Shown here in pieces: positions 1 to 11,442 of a DNA stretch of 64,000 nt. Location: positions 57,143,632-57,207,631 of the forward strand of contig OX359246.1 in the NCBI GenBank assembly GCA_947179485.1, given 5' to 3'. The position numbers and the translations under genes are program-made. The notes beneath the pieces were generated by a model that worked only from the letters and a program-made list of their open reading frames with translations, was not told the DNA's origin and did no database searches. The number at the start of each line of letters is the position of its first letter. Position 1 is the first letter of the stretch. Source of the stretch: Allacma fusca (taxonomy: Eukaryota; Arthropoda; Collembola; Symphypleona; Sminthuridae).

Positions 1-389
1 TCAACGTTTGCTTCTCCACGTTGACTTTTCCTATGTTTGTTTTTTTCAATATAACCATGCATGCTACTATGATCTTCATATCATTGCGCTGTTATCATTT
101 CCTACCGTTTTACTTTTACCAAGCAATGGTTAGTTGGTCAATATTTTACATACCTTTAGAATGCATTCTGTACACTCTCCTGGGCAACGTCAACTACTGG
201 TCTACGAACTTTGTCAAATCTTGGATGGATGTTCTGGGACCTAAGGATCGAAAAGTTCTTCAAGGTTTCTTGCCTCTGGGGATACGAGTAGGGAGTCTTT
301 ACGTGGTGCAAAGGACAACAATTCTCACGTTTTATCATATCCTCGCAAGTATCACATTTCAGGCTTTGCTGTTAGCGGAAGACGTTTAG
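1..389 (+). CDS. C-terminal exon of a multi-pass membrane protein, chemoreceptor-like (5' end outside window)
   Basis: Open from the first base to a TAG at 387-389. The same exon recurs at 39634-40175 and 52203-52744, where a GCAG acceptor precedes it. It encodes several hydrophobic stretches separated by short charged loops and ends with a motif around LGIRVGSLY followed by a last hydrophobic helix. The overall pattern of the full-length copies (about 400 residues, many TM segments, a P-Y-R-W-N motif near the N-terminus) resembles arthropod gustatory/odorant-receptor-like proteins, but I cannot place it in a named family from sequence alone. Unlike the copies at 39.7 and 52.3 kb, this one keeps its frame through the T-rich stretch near position 30-45. 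It stops earlier than they do, at LAEDV, so the short polar tail of the other copies is missing. Confidence 0.6.
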   Translation, partial: NVCFSTLTFPMFVFFNITMHATMIFISLRCYHFLPFYFYQAMVSWSIFYIPLECILYTLLGNVNYWSTNFVKSWMDVLGPKDRKVLQGFLPLGIRVGSLYVVQRTTILTFYHILASITFQALLLAEDV

Positions 390-1558
390 AAAAAGGTAAT
401 CAACACCAACACGACGAGAATCTTTCAAATAGGCACACAAAATCTGTAGAAGAAACAAATTATAGTATAAATGCATAGACGTTAAAATTTAGCCCAACAA
501 TACTGATGGCTGGACAATTTTTCACAGTTAAGCCTTCCTAGCACGATGTTTACAATCTTGTAGGAAAACAATTCTTCTTAATAGTATATTAATTCATTCA
601 TGTGTTTCATCTGTAAATTAGTAATGAATAAAGAGTTGTTAAACCTTCCTCATTGCTGAGGACAAATAATCCTGAGAATAAATTCCATGGACACAGATCA
701 TGGAATTGGCAATGAGTCGGTAACTTGTACGGACAATTTTAACGGATTTCAGGTTTGTTGCAAGTTGCAATCATATGCTTCAGCAATTTACTTACATTGG
801 ATTCTTGAGAAACGTATTGCAGCTTGTGCAAAAATACTTTGCGTGAAGATTGTTTTCAAGATTTTATTTGGGAATATGAATTCAAACAAATTAATTAGTT
901 ATCTAATTCTAGGCCGAAAACAAGTGCCGCTTTTGGGCGACTTTGGACAAGTGTGAAATATCAAAGTTATAATCATGCTGGTGAAAAGTATTTTGAGCCA
1001 AATAATTTATTTGAAATACATTTGACATGCCATTGAGAGGAAGTAAATACTTAAAACTTTTGTACTTACAGGCCTTTAAAGTTCTAGCAAAAAATACTTG
1101 CCCACTGATTGCAACTTTAAATTACAAAATACTAAATATTTTGTGGTCTGAAAAACGTTTTTGAAAATACTGCATAGCTCTGCGTATTTATTATATAGAC
1201 AATTCGTTCTTTGTAACATTATCTCTTTATTGTATTTCTATGCCCAGTATTCACATTGCGTGTACTCTCAATGAAACTTGTCATGTAGCAAAAGTGTTCG
1301 ACCATCCTACATACTTTTAGGATGTTTATAGGGTGCGAGGATTTTATTAATTAAATAGGCTTGTAGAATTGTCAAAATAGTGTAAGAATATACACTTAAA
1401 GCCTATCCTACAAAATAGGTACGCTCAGCCGTCGAAGAATTATAGACATATATGCAGGTTATTGAATGGATGTCATTTTCATTTAATGACACATGGAACC
1501 GGCAACATGAAAGTTAAAGAATAATCTACACCCACTTACAGATTGTATGTTTTATGGT
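390..1558. other. AT-rich intergenic sequence, no gene seen
   Basis: No convincing exon on either strand. Bases about 1320-1450 resemble, in inverted orientation and with divergence, bases about 17090-17220, so an old dispersed repeat may lie here. The rest shows nothing recognisable. Confidence 0.5.
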
Positions 1559-2890
1559 CAGAGGTGTGGAATATTTCGAAATATTGTATTTGAAATAGTA
1601 TTTAAAATACATTTAGTATTTCGTATTTGGTATTTTTCTAGCCGTAAATTGTTTACGGTATTTTGTATTTCGTATTTTGTCAGCACCAACATGTCCACGG
1701 TATTTTATATTTCGTATTTTGAAGATTACGAACTTGATAGTATTTTGTAGTTATTTATCTTCTAAAATTTACCTAGTAAGTATTTCAAATACAATATATG
1801 TTTTGAAATACATGACTCTGGCAATTGTTAAGGTCGTCTTTAAAACATGCTCAAATAAATATTTTAAATGTAAAACAACTATTTAAAACATTTTTAAATG
1901 AGTTTTTGAAACCTATTGGACGGGTTTGAAGAAAATACTGTACTATATAAATACATAAAATTCAATGTATCTGAGAACTATGAAGCTAGCTAAATTAGTG
2001 GCGCGAATATAAATACATTACCCAGGAGTTATAAGATTATTTGTTTAAAGGAAAAATATTCTGTACCTACGGCCATGTTAATTTACTTTGATACACACAA
2101 ATGCACAACTCTAAAGTCTAATAACATGTAGTTACCTTTATTAAGATATTTTATTTTTAAATATCGTATTATTTGGCCGAATTATACAAACTTTAGATAC
2201 ATCTCAGACATGTTCTTTGAGATAAATATGAGAGTATATTCAATATGTATTTCGTATTTCAAATACGGTATTTTTATTTCATATTTTCTCTTTTTGTTTG
2301 AAGGAAAGTATTTTATTTTGTATCTTGCCCAAATGACTCTGGATATTTCTATTTTATATTCTTTCTTAACTAAGTTATACCTGGTATTTGCAGTTTATAT
2401 TTGTATTTTAACTGTTCTGAAAATAATATCAACCATGTTGAAATAATTGGAATACGTGGATATTGCTTAGAATCAATTTATTTGCCAAGCTTTCGAACTC
2501 AAACAGTGTTCATCTTCAGGGCTTAATTATGACTAACTATGCTATCCTTGTTTGATGTAGTATTTATAAAAAGTTTACATTATTCTAATTTAAAATTATT
2601 GAGTTGTGAATATTTTGCAAAAAATAATTATTTTTTCAACAATTTAAATTAAAAAGCAAGATCAATCTATTAAATTCGGGATTATTGGCTTCCATGCGTT
2701 GCTTAAAATAAAACCTTGGTTGACGTTCATCAATGACTGTTTTGATTGTTGGATAACTAAACCTTCCTTTATTTGTCGTAGGAAATGATTATGTTCGGGA
2801 ACAACAATCTTTGCATCGTCCCATGCAATATGAAAATGTATTTGTATTTTGTATTTAAATAATATAATTCCTGTATTTTCCACACCTCTG
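1559..2890. mobile_element. hAT-like non-autonomous TIR element with TATTT-rich flanks
   Basis: The ends are CAGAGGTGTGGAA and its inverse TTCCACACCTCTG. Flanks are TTTATGGT (1551-1558) and TTTTTGGT (2891-2898), a 7-of-8 target duplication. Inside both ends are many copies of GTATTTCGTATTT-type motifs. There is no transposase-sized coding region; short open frames inside are low-complexity translations. The 8-base duplication and CAG start fit the hAT superfamily; P-type elements cannot be excluded. Confidence 0.75.
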
Positions 2891-3205
2891 TTTTTGGTGC
2901 AGTTCAGGCGTGAAAAGTGCGTGCTATCTCGCCTTGATATGAACTGGAACCTCACCAAAATTCAGTTTGGAAACCATAGAATCACAAGTGGTTGCTCGAT
3001 TTTTATATATGGCTGGCCTCCAAGGACACGATGTTTATATTCAGTGACGCTCCTGTCATCCAATTTGTCAACGTCAATCATTACGATTGTGAACATAAAA
3101 TTCTTCTGTGATCAGCACTACGTGCTAAGTCACTAAGGGGCGAAGCGCCACTATAGGACTAACTATAGTATCAATAGAATGTAACAACATAAGCTAGTAA
3201 TTATA
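2891..3205. other. Paralogous spacer of the receptor/phosphatase unit
   Basis: From about 2967 the sequence matches 21590-21830, 40275-40410 plus 42218-42330, and the equivalent part of unit 2. It contains a conserved small hairpin motif GGCGAAGCGCC at about 3143. It is the region between the receptor 3' end and the phosphatase 3' end. Confidence 0.65.
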
Positions 3206-3740
3206 TTGTAAGGTATGAATACATAGTTGTAAGAAGTGTAGTTGTAAGAAGTGATTTTAGTCATGTAATAAAATTGTTATTAGTGTTAAACGTCAGCTCT
3301 AGCTGCGTCTAGAGCAAAGTTAAGAATCCCTGACGAGGGACTTCTCACGCTCCACTTTTGGACGCGTCTCATCTCATGAAATGATGAAATGATGTATGAG
3401 TCACACACGACAGTGTTAAAGTGTGTGCAAATCTTATTTGCAAACTTCAGTCTTAGACTGAGAGTTATTCCTTTCTGTTTGATTTTCTGAATCCTCCGAG
3501 ATTCCCCTATGGTTCTATTTTTAAGTTTCTGAAGTTATTGTTGAAATAATTATCACTTCGTTTTCAGTTTCACTTTGAATAAATAATCAGCCTTCGGGTT
3601 ATCTTATTCAATAATTGCGTGAATTACATTTGAGACTTTTATTAATTGCTTTCATCCAATTAATTACATTTTTGCACGATTCATAGTTAATCAAGTTTGG
3701 AATGTTACTCAAATGGAGTGACCTCAGCTTGACCTTAATA
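3206..3740. mobile_element. About 535-base insertion absent from paralogous spacers, possible solo LTR
   Basis: Paralogous copies at 21.8, 42.3 and 54.9 kb run directly from AGTAATTATA into GTTCTGTATAAAC. Here about 535 bases intervene, beginning near TGTAAGGTATG. No inverted ends and no clear target duplication are visible. Length, the TG start and AATAAA motifs would suit a solo LTR, but the end is not a clean CA, so the class is open. Confidence 0.4.
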
Positions 3741-3976
3741 ATATGTTCTGTATAAACACTTTAAAAGATCTATATATGTGTATATACCAGTGGAGCGTAT
3801 CATGTTTTTAAGCTAAAAATTAATTTAAAATTCCCACCACTAATCGCAAAACGTGAGCACCACTAAATTTTGAAAAACGCTTGCAATAATATTTCAATCA
3901 TAGTTAATGCGACATCTACCGGTTCACGAAAAAAACAATTTAAAAGACGCTGTTTCCACTGTAGAGTGTATATTTT
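3741..3976. other. Paralogous spacer downstream of the phosphatase gene
   Basis: Matches 32465-32650, 42390-42555 and the unit-2 equivalent, including the motif ACGTGAGCACCACTA. It is continuous with 6520-7022 once the TIR element at 3977-6519 is taken out. Confidence 0.7.
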
Positions 3977-4760
3977 GGTATCCTAGCTAAACGCGTAAAG
4001 AGCTAAACGTATAACAGCTAAACGCATAGAGTTATACGCATAATCAGCTAAACGTATAAGGTATCTAAACGCATAACCATCTATGCGTATAAGGTATCTA
4101 AACGCATAACCATCTACACGTACAAGGTATCTAAACATATAAACGTGTAAACGTATAGGCTTTAAAAACGTATAATCGGCCAAACGTATAAGGTATTTAA
4201 AAGCATTTACATGTAATTACATTTAATACATGGCGCTAAAGAGACCAAATTGTCTCATGCATATTCAACCAACGTCTACATGTAATTTCAATAAAAGGAA
4301 AATAGTCTACGTACAGGCAATGCGTACAGGTAAAACCCACGCAAATAGTTTGAATCCCACTGTTTATTAGGAGCCATTGATGACCCCGTAAAAATCAGTA
4401 TTTACGCCAGTTACTGATATTTGCCTGACTATATTTCCGGGAGTGGCTTATAATATATTTGATTTTCTTGGACCGATCTTGTCAAGTTTTTCAGAAATTT
4501 ACGTCATTGAACTGCGTCAACGTTTGAGTAATTTGAGCCACAAAAAGGGTACAAGTATGGATTGTTCCAGGGGTGGATTAATAAAATAATTTTTACCCTG
4601 GCCCTAACCCCCGAAATGGATTTGTGGGCCTTTGCATTTGCATGTATGTAATCTGAGGGCCTTAGTCAACATTTTTGTTACCCTGGACCTAAATGTTTTA
4701 CATGGTGGGCCACCCCGTAAATCCACCCCCTGTTTGCACATATATTAGACGATCCCTGTA

Positions 4761-4938
4761 CAGTCAACTCTCACTATAAGGGATACCTTTATAAGGGATT
4801 TCTCGATATAAGGGATCAGGATTTACAGTGCCAATTCCTATTTAAATAATGCATAACACTATGCTTATAAGGGATTAGTGTTTATAAGGGACAGATTTTG
4901 CCGGTCCCTTGAGCATCCCTTATAGCGAGAGTTGACTG
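4761..4938. mobile_element. Tigger/pogo-like MITE
   Basis: A 178-base element flanked by TA on both sides. The ends are CAGTCAACTCTC with TATAAGGGAT following on both arms (one mismatch over about 24 bases). TA duplication and CAGT ends are characteristic of the pogo/Tigger branch of Tc1/mariner. It lies inside the larger TIR element. Confidence 0.8.
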
Positions 4939-5361
4939 TAATATTATTGTATTTTGAGACGCCAGAAAAAAAATGAAACAAAAAAGACGAAAAACTCTAT
5001 CCGGAGCCAAATTAAAAGAAATGTGGTAAGGGAAAAATTTTGTCCAAAATTAAGGTTGTAGGATCTGAAATGCTTGACAACGTGATAAAGTATTTGAGCA
5101 GCATTTTCCCATTATTCAGAATTTTTAAAATATGTGCTAAAACATGTTCTTTCCATAATTATTTATCAAATTACTAGTACACTGAATGTAAAAAAATTAT
5201 TGCAAATGGTGAGTTCGAGAATTAATAAAATTGTCGACATTGAGTCCATGAAGACGTGTATGCTCAACACGTGCGTCAACACGATTTTTGCTAGGGCTGA
5301 GACTGATAGGGACTAACGCATGGATACTACACGACTGAGTGGACTGACAGAATGTTAGAAT

Positions 5362-5928
5362 CAGAGATGTCCAAATGAACTGCCTTCCTTCAAACCTTCG
5401 AAGGCAATTTTTTGAAAAAACGCATTCCTTCATCCTTCTATTAAAGGAAGCCTTCAAAATATTTTGCCTTCCTTCAGCCCTATTTTACTTATTAATTTAA
5501 TGCCTCCAGCCTTCAAACAAAATCAGCCTTCCTTCTTATTCAGCCTTCATAACACGAAATACCATAGCAATGCGTTTAAACAACCTCTTTGCAGGTAAAA
5601 CACCTGAAAATCAGCGATACAATTTACTCAATTAAGTTCGTTTATTAAAATCAGAAACAATGAAGTAAGTCTCATCGTGCATTTAGTGTTTTTAGTACAC
5701 TCTCATTGTTGTATCTCTAAGGTAGCTAATTGCATGCGCGAAGCCTTCTAAGTAGCAGAGGGCTAATTTACATACTTCCTTCCTTCGCCTTCAGTTTTCT
5801 GTTAATACTGTAATAGGAAGGCTTTCTTCAGCCTTCCCGTCTTCCCTTCCCAACTCTTTGGAAAATTGATATTCCGCCTTCAATGAAGCCTTCATTGAAG
5901 GCTAGCCTTCGAAGGCTGGACATGTCTG
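5362..5928. mobile_element. Nested hAT-like element with CCTTCCTTC/GAAGG flanks
   Basis: The target duplication GTTAGAAT is exact (5354-5361 and 5929-5936). TIRs are CAGAGATGTCCA and, inverted, CAGACATGTCCA. Subterminal regions are packed with CCTTC and GAAGGC repeats. There is no coding capacity. It is inserted into the 3977-6519 element. Confidence 0.85.
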
Positions 5929-6335
5929 GTTAGAATGCTACTTACTTGGGACTACAGTATTAGAGTTAGAGGACTTGCCTGTACACATTGCCTGTACTTA
6001 GACTATTATTATTAAATATTAGTATATATTCCTTTTACTTAAATTACATGTAGACGTGGGTTTAATATACAATAGACAATTTGATCCCTTTAACGACGAT
6101 GATGCAGCAAGGGAATGTGTAAAACGCTAAATATTGTTTTGATCCCTGAATTAAAATACTAGCCTTATTCAAACGAATGTCAATATATACAAGTACATTA
6201 TTATACATTTTGATACCTTATGCGTTTAGATACCCTATACGTATAGGTGATTAAGCGTTTAGATACCCTATACGTTTAGACAATTATGCGTTTAGATACC
6301 TTATACGTATAGATGATTATACGTTTAGATACCTT

Positions 6336-6442
6336 ATATCGTCGGCTAAATTCTAAAAGGTACCATTTTCATTTGCGAACCCGTTTAAAAAGCATGGGTT
6401 GTGAAATGAAAATGGTACTTTTTCGAATTTAGCCAACGATAT
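6336..6442. repeat. Short inverted repeat (MITE-like), about 106 bases
   Basis: Arms of about 38-40 bases (ATATCGTCGGCTAAATTC and its inverse, with GGTACCATTTTCATTT inside) flank a short loop. It sits within the right subterminal array of the 3977-6519 element. It could be a nested MITE or a foldback part of the host element. Confidence 0.55.
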
Positions 6443-6519
6443 GTTTAGCTGATTATGCGTATTGAACTTATACGGTTAGCTGTTATGCGTTCAGCTTTTA
6501 TGCGTTTAGAGGTGTAATC

Positions 6520-7022
6520 TATATTTTAATTGGGTGCGCAGAATAAGAAATACCAGGTACCGCTGGTATACCTCTTGTTTGCGTATATATAAGGAAGTCA
6601 CAAGAATGCAACTATCCAAACTAAGGAATAGGCTATGTACGTAACATAATTACTTCATTGCCTGAGAAAGTGGACATTATTAAAATTTTATTTTATCATT
6701 TTTTTAGGTAGTCCAAAAATATAAGAACATATTGCAATAAAGAGTAAATTAACATATGATTGCGAGAGTGTTTAATTATTGCGCGTGTAGTACTTCGGTT
6801 CTGCCAGAAACAAGACGTCGTTACGTTCTGGTTAATTATTATAGTAAAAACGTGTTTAATTATTTTAAAGGTTCAGAAATCACACCGATCTACTAAATTT
6901 CTTCAAATCTACGTACACAGTTGCGTCAATTGCGCTAAATCAGGGTACTTGAGAACAAAATTACGGTGATTAAGACAAAAGTACTTCCTGTAGCAGATCT
7001 GCGACCCTGTCTTACTTATTGT
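6520..7022. other. 3' flank of phosphatase copy A
   Basis: Colinear with 32640-33205 and 42550-43102. Contains the near-palindrome ACCAGGTACCGCTGGTATACC seen downstream of every phosphatase copy. No gene seen. Confidence 0.6.
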
Positions 7023-9442
7023 CTAAACCGGAAAATAATGCCTGTTTTTTCTTGCAGTCGCAAATAATGCTAGGGCAATAAGTATACAGACAGTTGCAGC
7101 TGTTCCAATTATTCCGTAAATCCAGGAACTCCCAGCTACATAATTTAAATAAACGAAGTAATCACTTGTCTCTTCAGGGTTAGAAAATAAGATTCAATAA
7201 TTTAATTCGTCAAAAGGCAAATGTACCTGAAATATGTTCCACCGAGGCTTGTTTAATATTTAATAACACTGGGCTTCTGACCTGACATTCGCTTTCATAG
7301 TCAACAGGAATCAGAGACTGAGTATTTTTTAAAAAGTTTGAGAGGAAACAGGGGTGTCCGCAACCAGGTAGTTTCAGTTCTTGAGGCTCTCTTTGGGTGT
7401 CATTTCTGTAAAATATCTGAAATCATTCAAGACAAAATAAACTTACAATTAGATTTATGGACATAGTCAAGAAAACATACAAGTATATTCTAGTGTACGT
7501 ATGTGTATGCAACACAGTCCAATTACTTTAACATGCTCTTCCCTCTGGCGGCCACTTTGTGAATCTTGGTGCAATTCTAACATCAGGGATGAGCCAACAG
7601 GCGGGACATTAAGCGCATACGGATCGTACATATCCAGAAGACTCATGAATACAAGCATAATTTCGTCGTGTCCCGAGTAAAGGACCATCTTTTGAGGGGT
7701 TTCGTCTTGGAAAGCTTTGGTGATCAGCCCTAGCAAAGATCCGCCATACAATTTCCTCTCCTCTGGCAATATGTACATGGCCTTATAAAGGTTAATGAAA
7801 AGCAGGGATGGGAATGGATTATTAATCCGGGATTAAATTAATCCCGGATTACAAAATTTATAAAAAATAATTAATCCCAATCCCAATCCAAGTGTTGGGG
7901 AAACTTGAATATAATCCTTAATCCTCAATCCCGGTTCAAGGCTTTCATTTTAATCTATTAGTTTAATCCAATTATTTATAGGCGACGAATTAATCCCCAA
8001 TCCGAATCCAAAACTTGGTAAATTATTTGGTCAATCGTAATCCCAAAATCCACTGCTGTCAGTAGTGTGGATTGGATTATATCTCCTGCAGTCATAGCTA
8101 CATTTTGCTCACGTTTTTCAACATCTAGCGGCTTCATAATGAACATGTAGCTTGTGTATGCTGACATGTTACAATTCCAAGGCTAGCGATTTCAAACATT
8201 CCGTTATAGTTTGTAGAAATATAAATCTGAGAAAAGAACGTGGGAGCATAGTAGGAGCTTTAAGCTTTTTGAGAAGTTGCTTTTAAAAGCTACGTGCCCA
8301 GGTCTGCGTGCATGCCCAAGTCTGTCCAGAATCCCTAAAAAAGCAACCTCTATGCTTTCATCCATACCTCAAAAAGTGTCTTTTCCTGATATCTCCTGAT
8401 CAACTTGATGTAATTCCACTATCAAAAGCTTAAAGTCAATGGGAGATCATTGCGAACCTCCATGAATATTTATGTTCGCGTAACCCTTAAAGTTTAGGAG
8501 CCCTTCGCAAAAATAAACAAAAATTGGAGGCAAATGACGAATTTAAGTTGCATGGTGACCGTTCATTTAACATTGGAAAATATTTGAAGGTGTTCCACTA
8601 ATCAGAAATGCATGAAATTGTATCGTAAGACGCTTTTCATAACTAGGATGTTGCTATAAAATTTTGGTGCTGTGATCTTTAAGGTATCACCCCTTAAATA
8701 TTAGTTGAATCCTTAAGTTGGATTACCGGTCACTTATGTACATGACATGTTGAGCATTCCAGTTCTTTTTTTCTTTCAATCGTTCAAAAAAAATGCGTCG
8801 ATTTTTATTTTTAAGAATAATATTCTTAAAAATTTGTAATTAAATTTTTTAAGGTTTAAATTTTGCACGAATGCAAGAAAACAATGAATCGCTATTCTTT
8901 TCTGTTTACTTGGGCAGGTTTAAATTATAGTAACCAAGTGTTAACACAACTTAGTCCTGTCCAAGTCAACGAAAAATAATGCCGTTTTAGAGTACAAAAA
9001 AAGAAAAAACAGAAAGGAAATACCGCGATGCTAAACAAGTTACCAAATGGTTAATTCGAATAAATTAACTTTTTTTGTCTACGCCTTTGAATATTTAGTA
9101 CAGTGTGCTAATACAATCAGTGATCTTTTAACCACCATGATTAAATTCTAACTTTGGGTAAGAGAGTAAGTAAAGTATAAGATTAACTTTGGGGTCCATT
9201 AACACATGTCGGATATTAATTAAAATGATGCAGCTATCATACATTAAAGCGCTCTGGATGGTTCAAAAGGTTTTAGCCCTTTCGTGGTTAAAAATCAAGT
9301 AAATAATCAATTTTTGTAAGCCAAGTTTGAATGTTCCGCGTAAACAAAAATTAGCCAACCATTACGTACTACACTGGCAAAAATCTTATTGTCTGAAATC
9401 TTTCTACTAGGCTGGGAATAGTTTTACAAGTCCAAAAGGTCG

Positions 9443-9889
9443 AAATAAACTAATAGCTAAAAAAGCTTAAAAACAGAAGTTGCTTTTGCGCCCTCAAAAG
9501 CTGAAAACAAGTTTTCTGGTAGATGCTGTCAGAATAAATCCCACTAGTTTATTGAAAGTGATGAAAAATCTTGAAATGACGAAAAGCAACGCCACGACAT
9601 TATTGTCACTAATGCAGAAATAGCTGTGAAAAAGTTGGTTTGCAATGAATACTGAATTTATCAATTTTGAGATGTAAGTTGGAAATTGTTAATTATTAAT
9701 ACTATTAAAAGAGTACTCAAGGGAAAATTATCCATCGTGGCGTTGCTTTTCGTCATTTCAAGATTTTTCATCACTTTCAATAAACTAGTGGGATTTATTC
9801 TGACAGCATCTACCAGAAAACTTGTTTTCAGCTTTTGAGGGCGCAAAAGCAACTTCTGTTTTTAAGCTTTTTTAGCTATTAGTTTATTT
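9443..9889. repeat. Perfect long inverted repeat (155-base arms, 137-base spacer)
   Basis: Bases 9443-9597 and 9735-9889 are reverse complements with no mismatch that I can see. It lies inside the hAT-like element at 7803-10570. A transcript across it would fold into a long hairpin. No target duplication flanks it, so it may be an internal rearrangement rather than a separate insertion. Confidence 0.85.
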
Positions 9890-10304
9890 GTATTAATTAC
9901 GGAGTAACAAATTTTCTTTAGGTGTGCCTCAAATATGTGCATATTTTGATTACTAGTATTTCAGCTGTTGAATGCAGACTATTCCTGGTTCCACTCCATC
10001 TACAATAATTTACTGCGTACTAATGTCTTTGAATAAATGGGACCAACCTTGTAATTTGAACCAACAATTAGGATATTTGCGTCGTCGCATTATCCCAATA
10101 TGAATTGCCGAATTTATGGTGGCCAAAGTATGTATTAATGTTGTATGTGCTAATCCATTAGAGATTTTTTGATTTTGTTCATCAATCCTTAATATCTGCA
10201 TGTTTATTGGAAATCCAATGAAAATTTTATTCATCAAACCTCTAATCGAATCCAAACGTTTGGAGTTTTCCCGTCAATCTCTTAATTCAATCCAAGTGAT
10301 CGGA

Positions 10305-10550
10305 ATTTTTTCCCTCAATCCCTTAATCCAATCCAGGTGATGAGAGATTTTTGCTTTAATCCGTTAATCCAATCCAGGTGATCGGAATTTTTGCTTTAAT
10401 CCGTTAATCCAATCCAAGTGATCGAAAGTTTTCCCTTTAATCCGTTAATCCAATCCAAGTGATCAAAAGTTTTCCCTTTAATCCGTTAATCCAATCCAAG
10501 TGATCGAAAGTTTTCCCTTTAATCCGTTAATCCAATCCGGCAGGTAGTAT
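10305..10550. repeat. 41-base tandem repeat, subterminal in hAT-like element
   Basis: Repeats of the type AATCCGTTAATCCAATCCAA followed by GTGATCGAAAGTTTTCCCTTT, about five to six copies with slight variation. They form the right inner flank of the 7803-10570 element and match the ATTAATCCC motifs of its left flank. Confidence 0.8.
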
Positions 10551-10975
10551 GTGTAAATTTCCCATCCCTGATGAAAAGGTAGCGGAAGTCATCCAGCTGT
10601 ATCATTTCAACAGTCCAGTCTCTCAAAGGTAAACCATGGGTAGCCTGTAGAGAAAATGTTTACCAAAACAAGATTATAATAAACTATTGAGTCAATTTAA
10701 TTGTACTGAGTATACAAAAATAATCTTTGTCATACATTATACTCTGCTTGTTCCATAAACGAAATAAACTGGACGATCCGCTGTTCGATGCTGATATCTG
10801 GGTTCAGAAGAAGCTCGTCATTCATTTCCTTCACGTAGGTGTCTAACAATTTTGCATGTTGCTGGAACAGTCCATCAAAACAGGGAGTTAGTGTGGTTTG
10901 CGTTAACTGGCTAAGTCTTGGGCATGGTACCTTTGGCTGTAAGTACTGTAAAAATGTCCTCGATTTTAAACATAA

Positions 10976-11366
10976 TTTAAAGTTAAACGAGACTTACCTG
11001 TAAGGTGAAGTTTGACTGTAATTATATGAGTAACCGAGGCCTGAAAGTAGAACTGAAGTTTACGATATGTAGATTTTTTATGCACGGCGAGAGTATAGCA
11101 CATGAACTTTAAAGATAAGAAACGTTTCGTGCCCCCTTCACTTCCTCCTCTTCCCACTCCCATGGACCCTGCCCACCTCAGTAATTTAAAGATGATTTTT
11201 TAATTAGGACAATGTTGGGGGTGGGTAGGAGGGACAGTTCTACTCTCAGGCCTCGGTTACTTATATAATTATAGTCAAACTTCACCTTACAGGTAAGTCT
11301 CGTTTAACTTTAAACTATACTTCGTAACCTCCGGCCTTCAGTAGAACTGAAAATTACGATATGTAG
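10976..11366. repeat. Inverted and direct repeats at the 3' side of the DIRS-type element
   Basis: Arms 10976-11055 and 11235-11314 are inverted copies (about 3 differences in 80). A further direct copy of the inner end (GTAGAACTGAA followed by TTACGATATGTAG) occurs at about 11047-11072 and 11341-11366. Stacked inverted and split direct repeats next to the tyrosine recombinase are expected of DIRS/PAT-type retroelements, which lack ordinary LTRs. The arms contain ACAGGTAAGT, a strong splice-site-like sequence. The matching opposite terminus was not found on the 15 kb side. Confidence 0.55.
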
Positions 11367-11442
11367 CTGTTTAAAGAGTAATTAAAAAATGGGAAGTAAC
11401 AGTTGGATAATTGCAGATTATATAGGTTTATTGCAGTTACAA

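Larger units (their letters stand above)
3977..6519. mobile_element. hAT-like TIR element with CTAAACGCATA subterminal repeats
   Basis: Flanked by an exact 8-base duplication TATATTTT (3969-3976 and 6520-6527). The paralogous empty site reads TATATTTTAATTGGG at about 32648. The two ends are imperfect inverted repeats converging on CTAAACGC. Both inner flanks (about 3985-4205 and 6225-6505) are dense in CTAAACG, GGTATCTAAACG and ATACGT motifs in mirrored orientation. Three smaller repeats lie inside. No transposase is visible. Confidence 0.75.
7803..10570. mobile_element. hAT-like element inserted in a phosphatase exon
   Basis: TIRs are CAGGGATGGG and CCCATCCCTG, with an exact 8-base duplication ATGAAAAG (7795-7802, 10571-10578). 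The uninterrupted exon at 33.97 and 43.89 kb gives the empty site. Subterminal parts carry ATTAATCCC-type repeats on the left and a 41-base tandem repeat on the right. No transposase is recognisable, so it is non-autonomous. Confidence 0.9.
7023..10975 (-). pseudogene. Histidine acid phosphatase copy A, 5'-truncated and split by a transposon
   Basis: The last four exons of the phosphatase found complete at 33206-35262 are present: exon 7 (7023-7171, C-terminal TM helix and stop), exon 6 (7227-7416, motif FYRNDTQ-REP and LPGC), exon 5 (7527-10644, with the YSGHD active-site motif) and exon 4 (10736-10945). Exon 5 is interrupted by a 2768-base hAT-like element at 7803-10570 that duplicated ATGAAAAG. 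Exons 1-3, including the RHG nucleophile exon, are absent: homology ends abruptly in intron 3 at about 10975, where the DIRS-type repeats begin. The copy cannot make a working phosphatase. Confidence 0.85.

Noticed and set aside
2460..2560. Possible tRNA-like stretch with a GTTCGAA-type motif
   Set aside because: No cloverleaf could be drawn; it lies inside a TIR element.
3983..4183. Frame coding repeated YAFRYLIR-like units
   Set aside because: Translation of the CTAAACGCATA subterminal repeats.
9661..9852. 63-codon minus-strand open frame
   Set aside because: It lies on an arm of the perfect inverted repeat and has no recognisable domain; the same words are found in the opposite arm.
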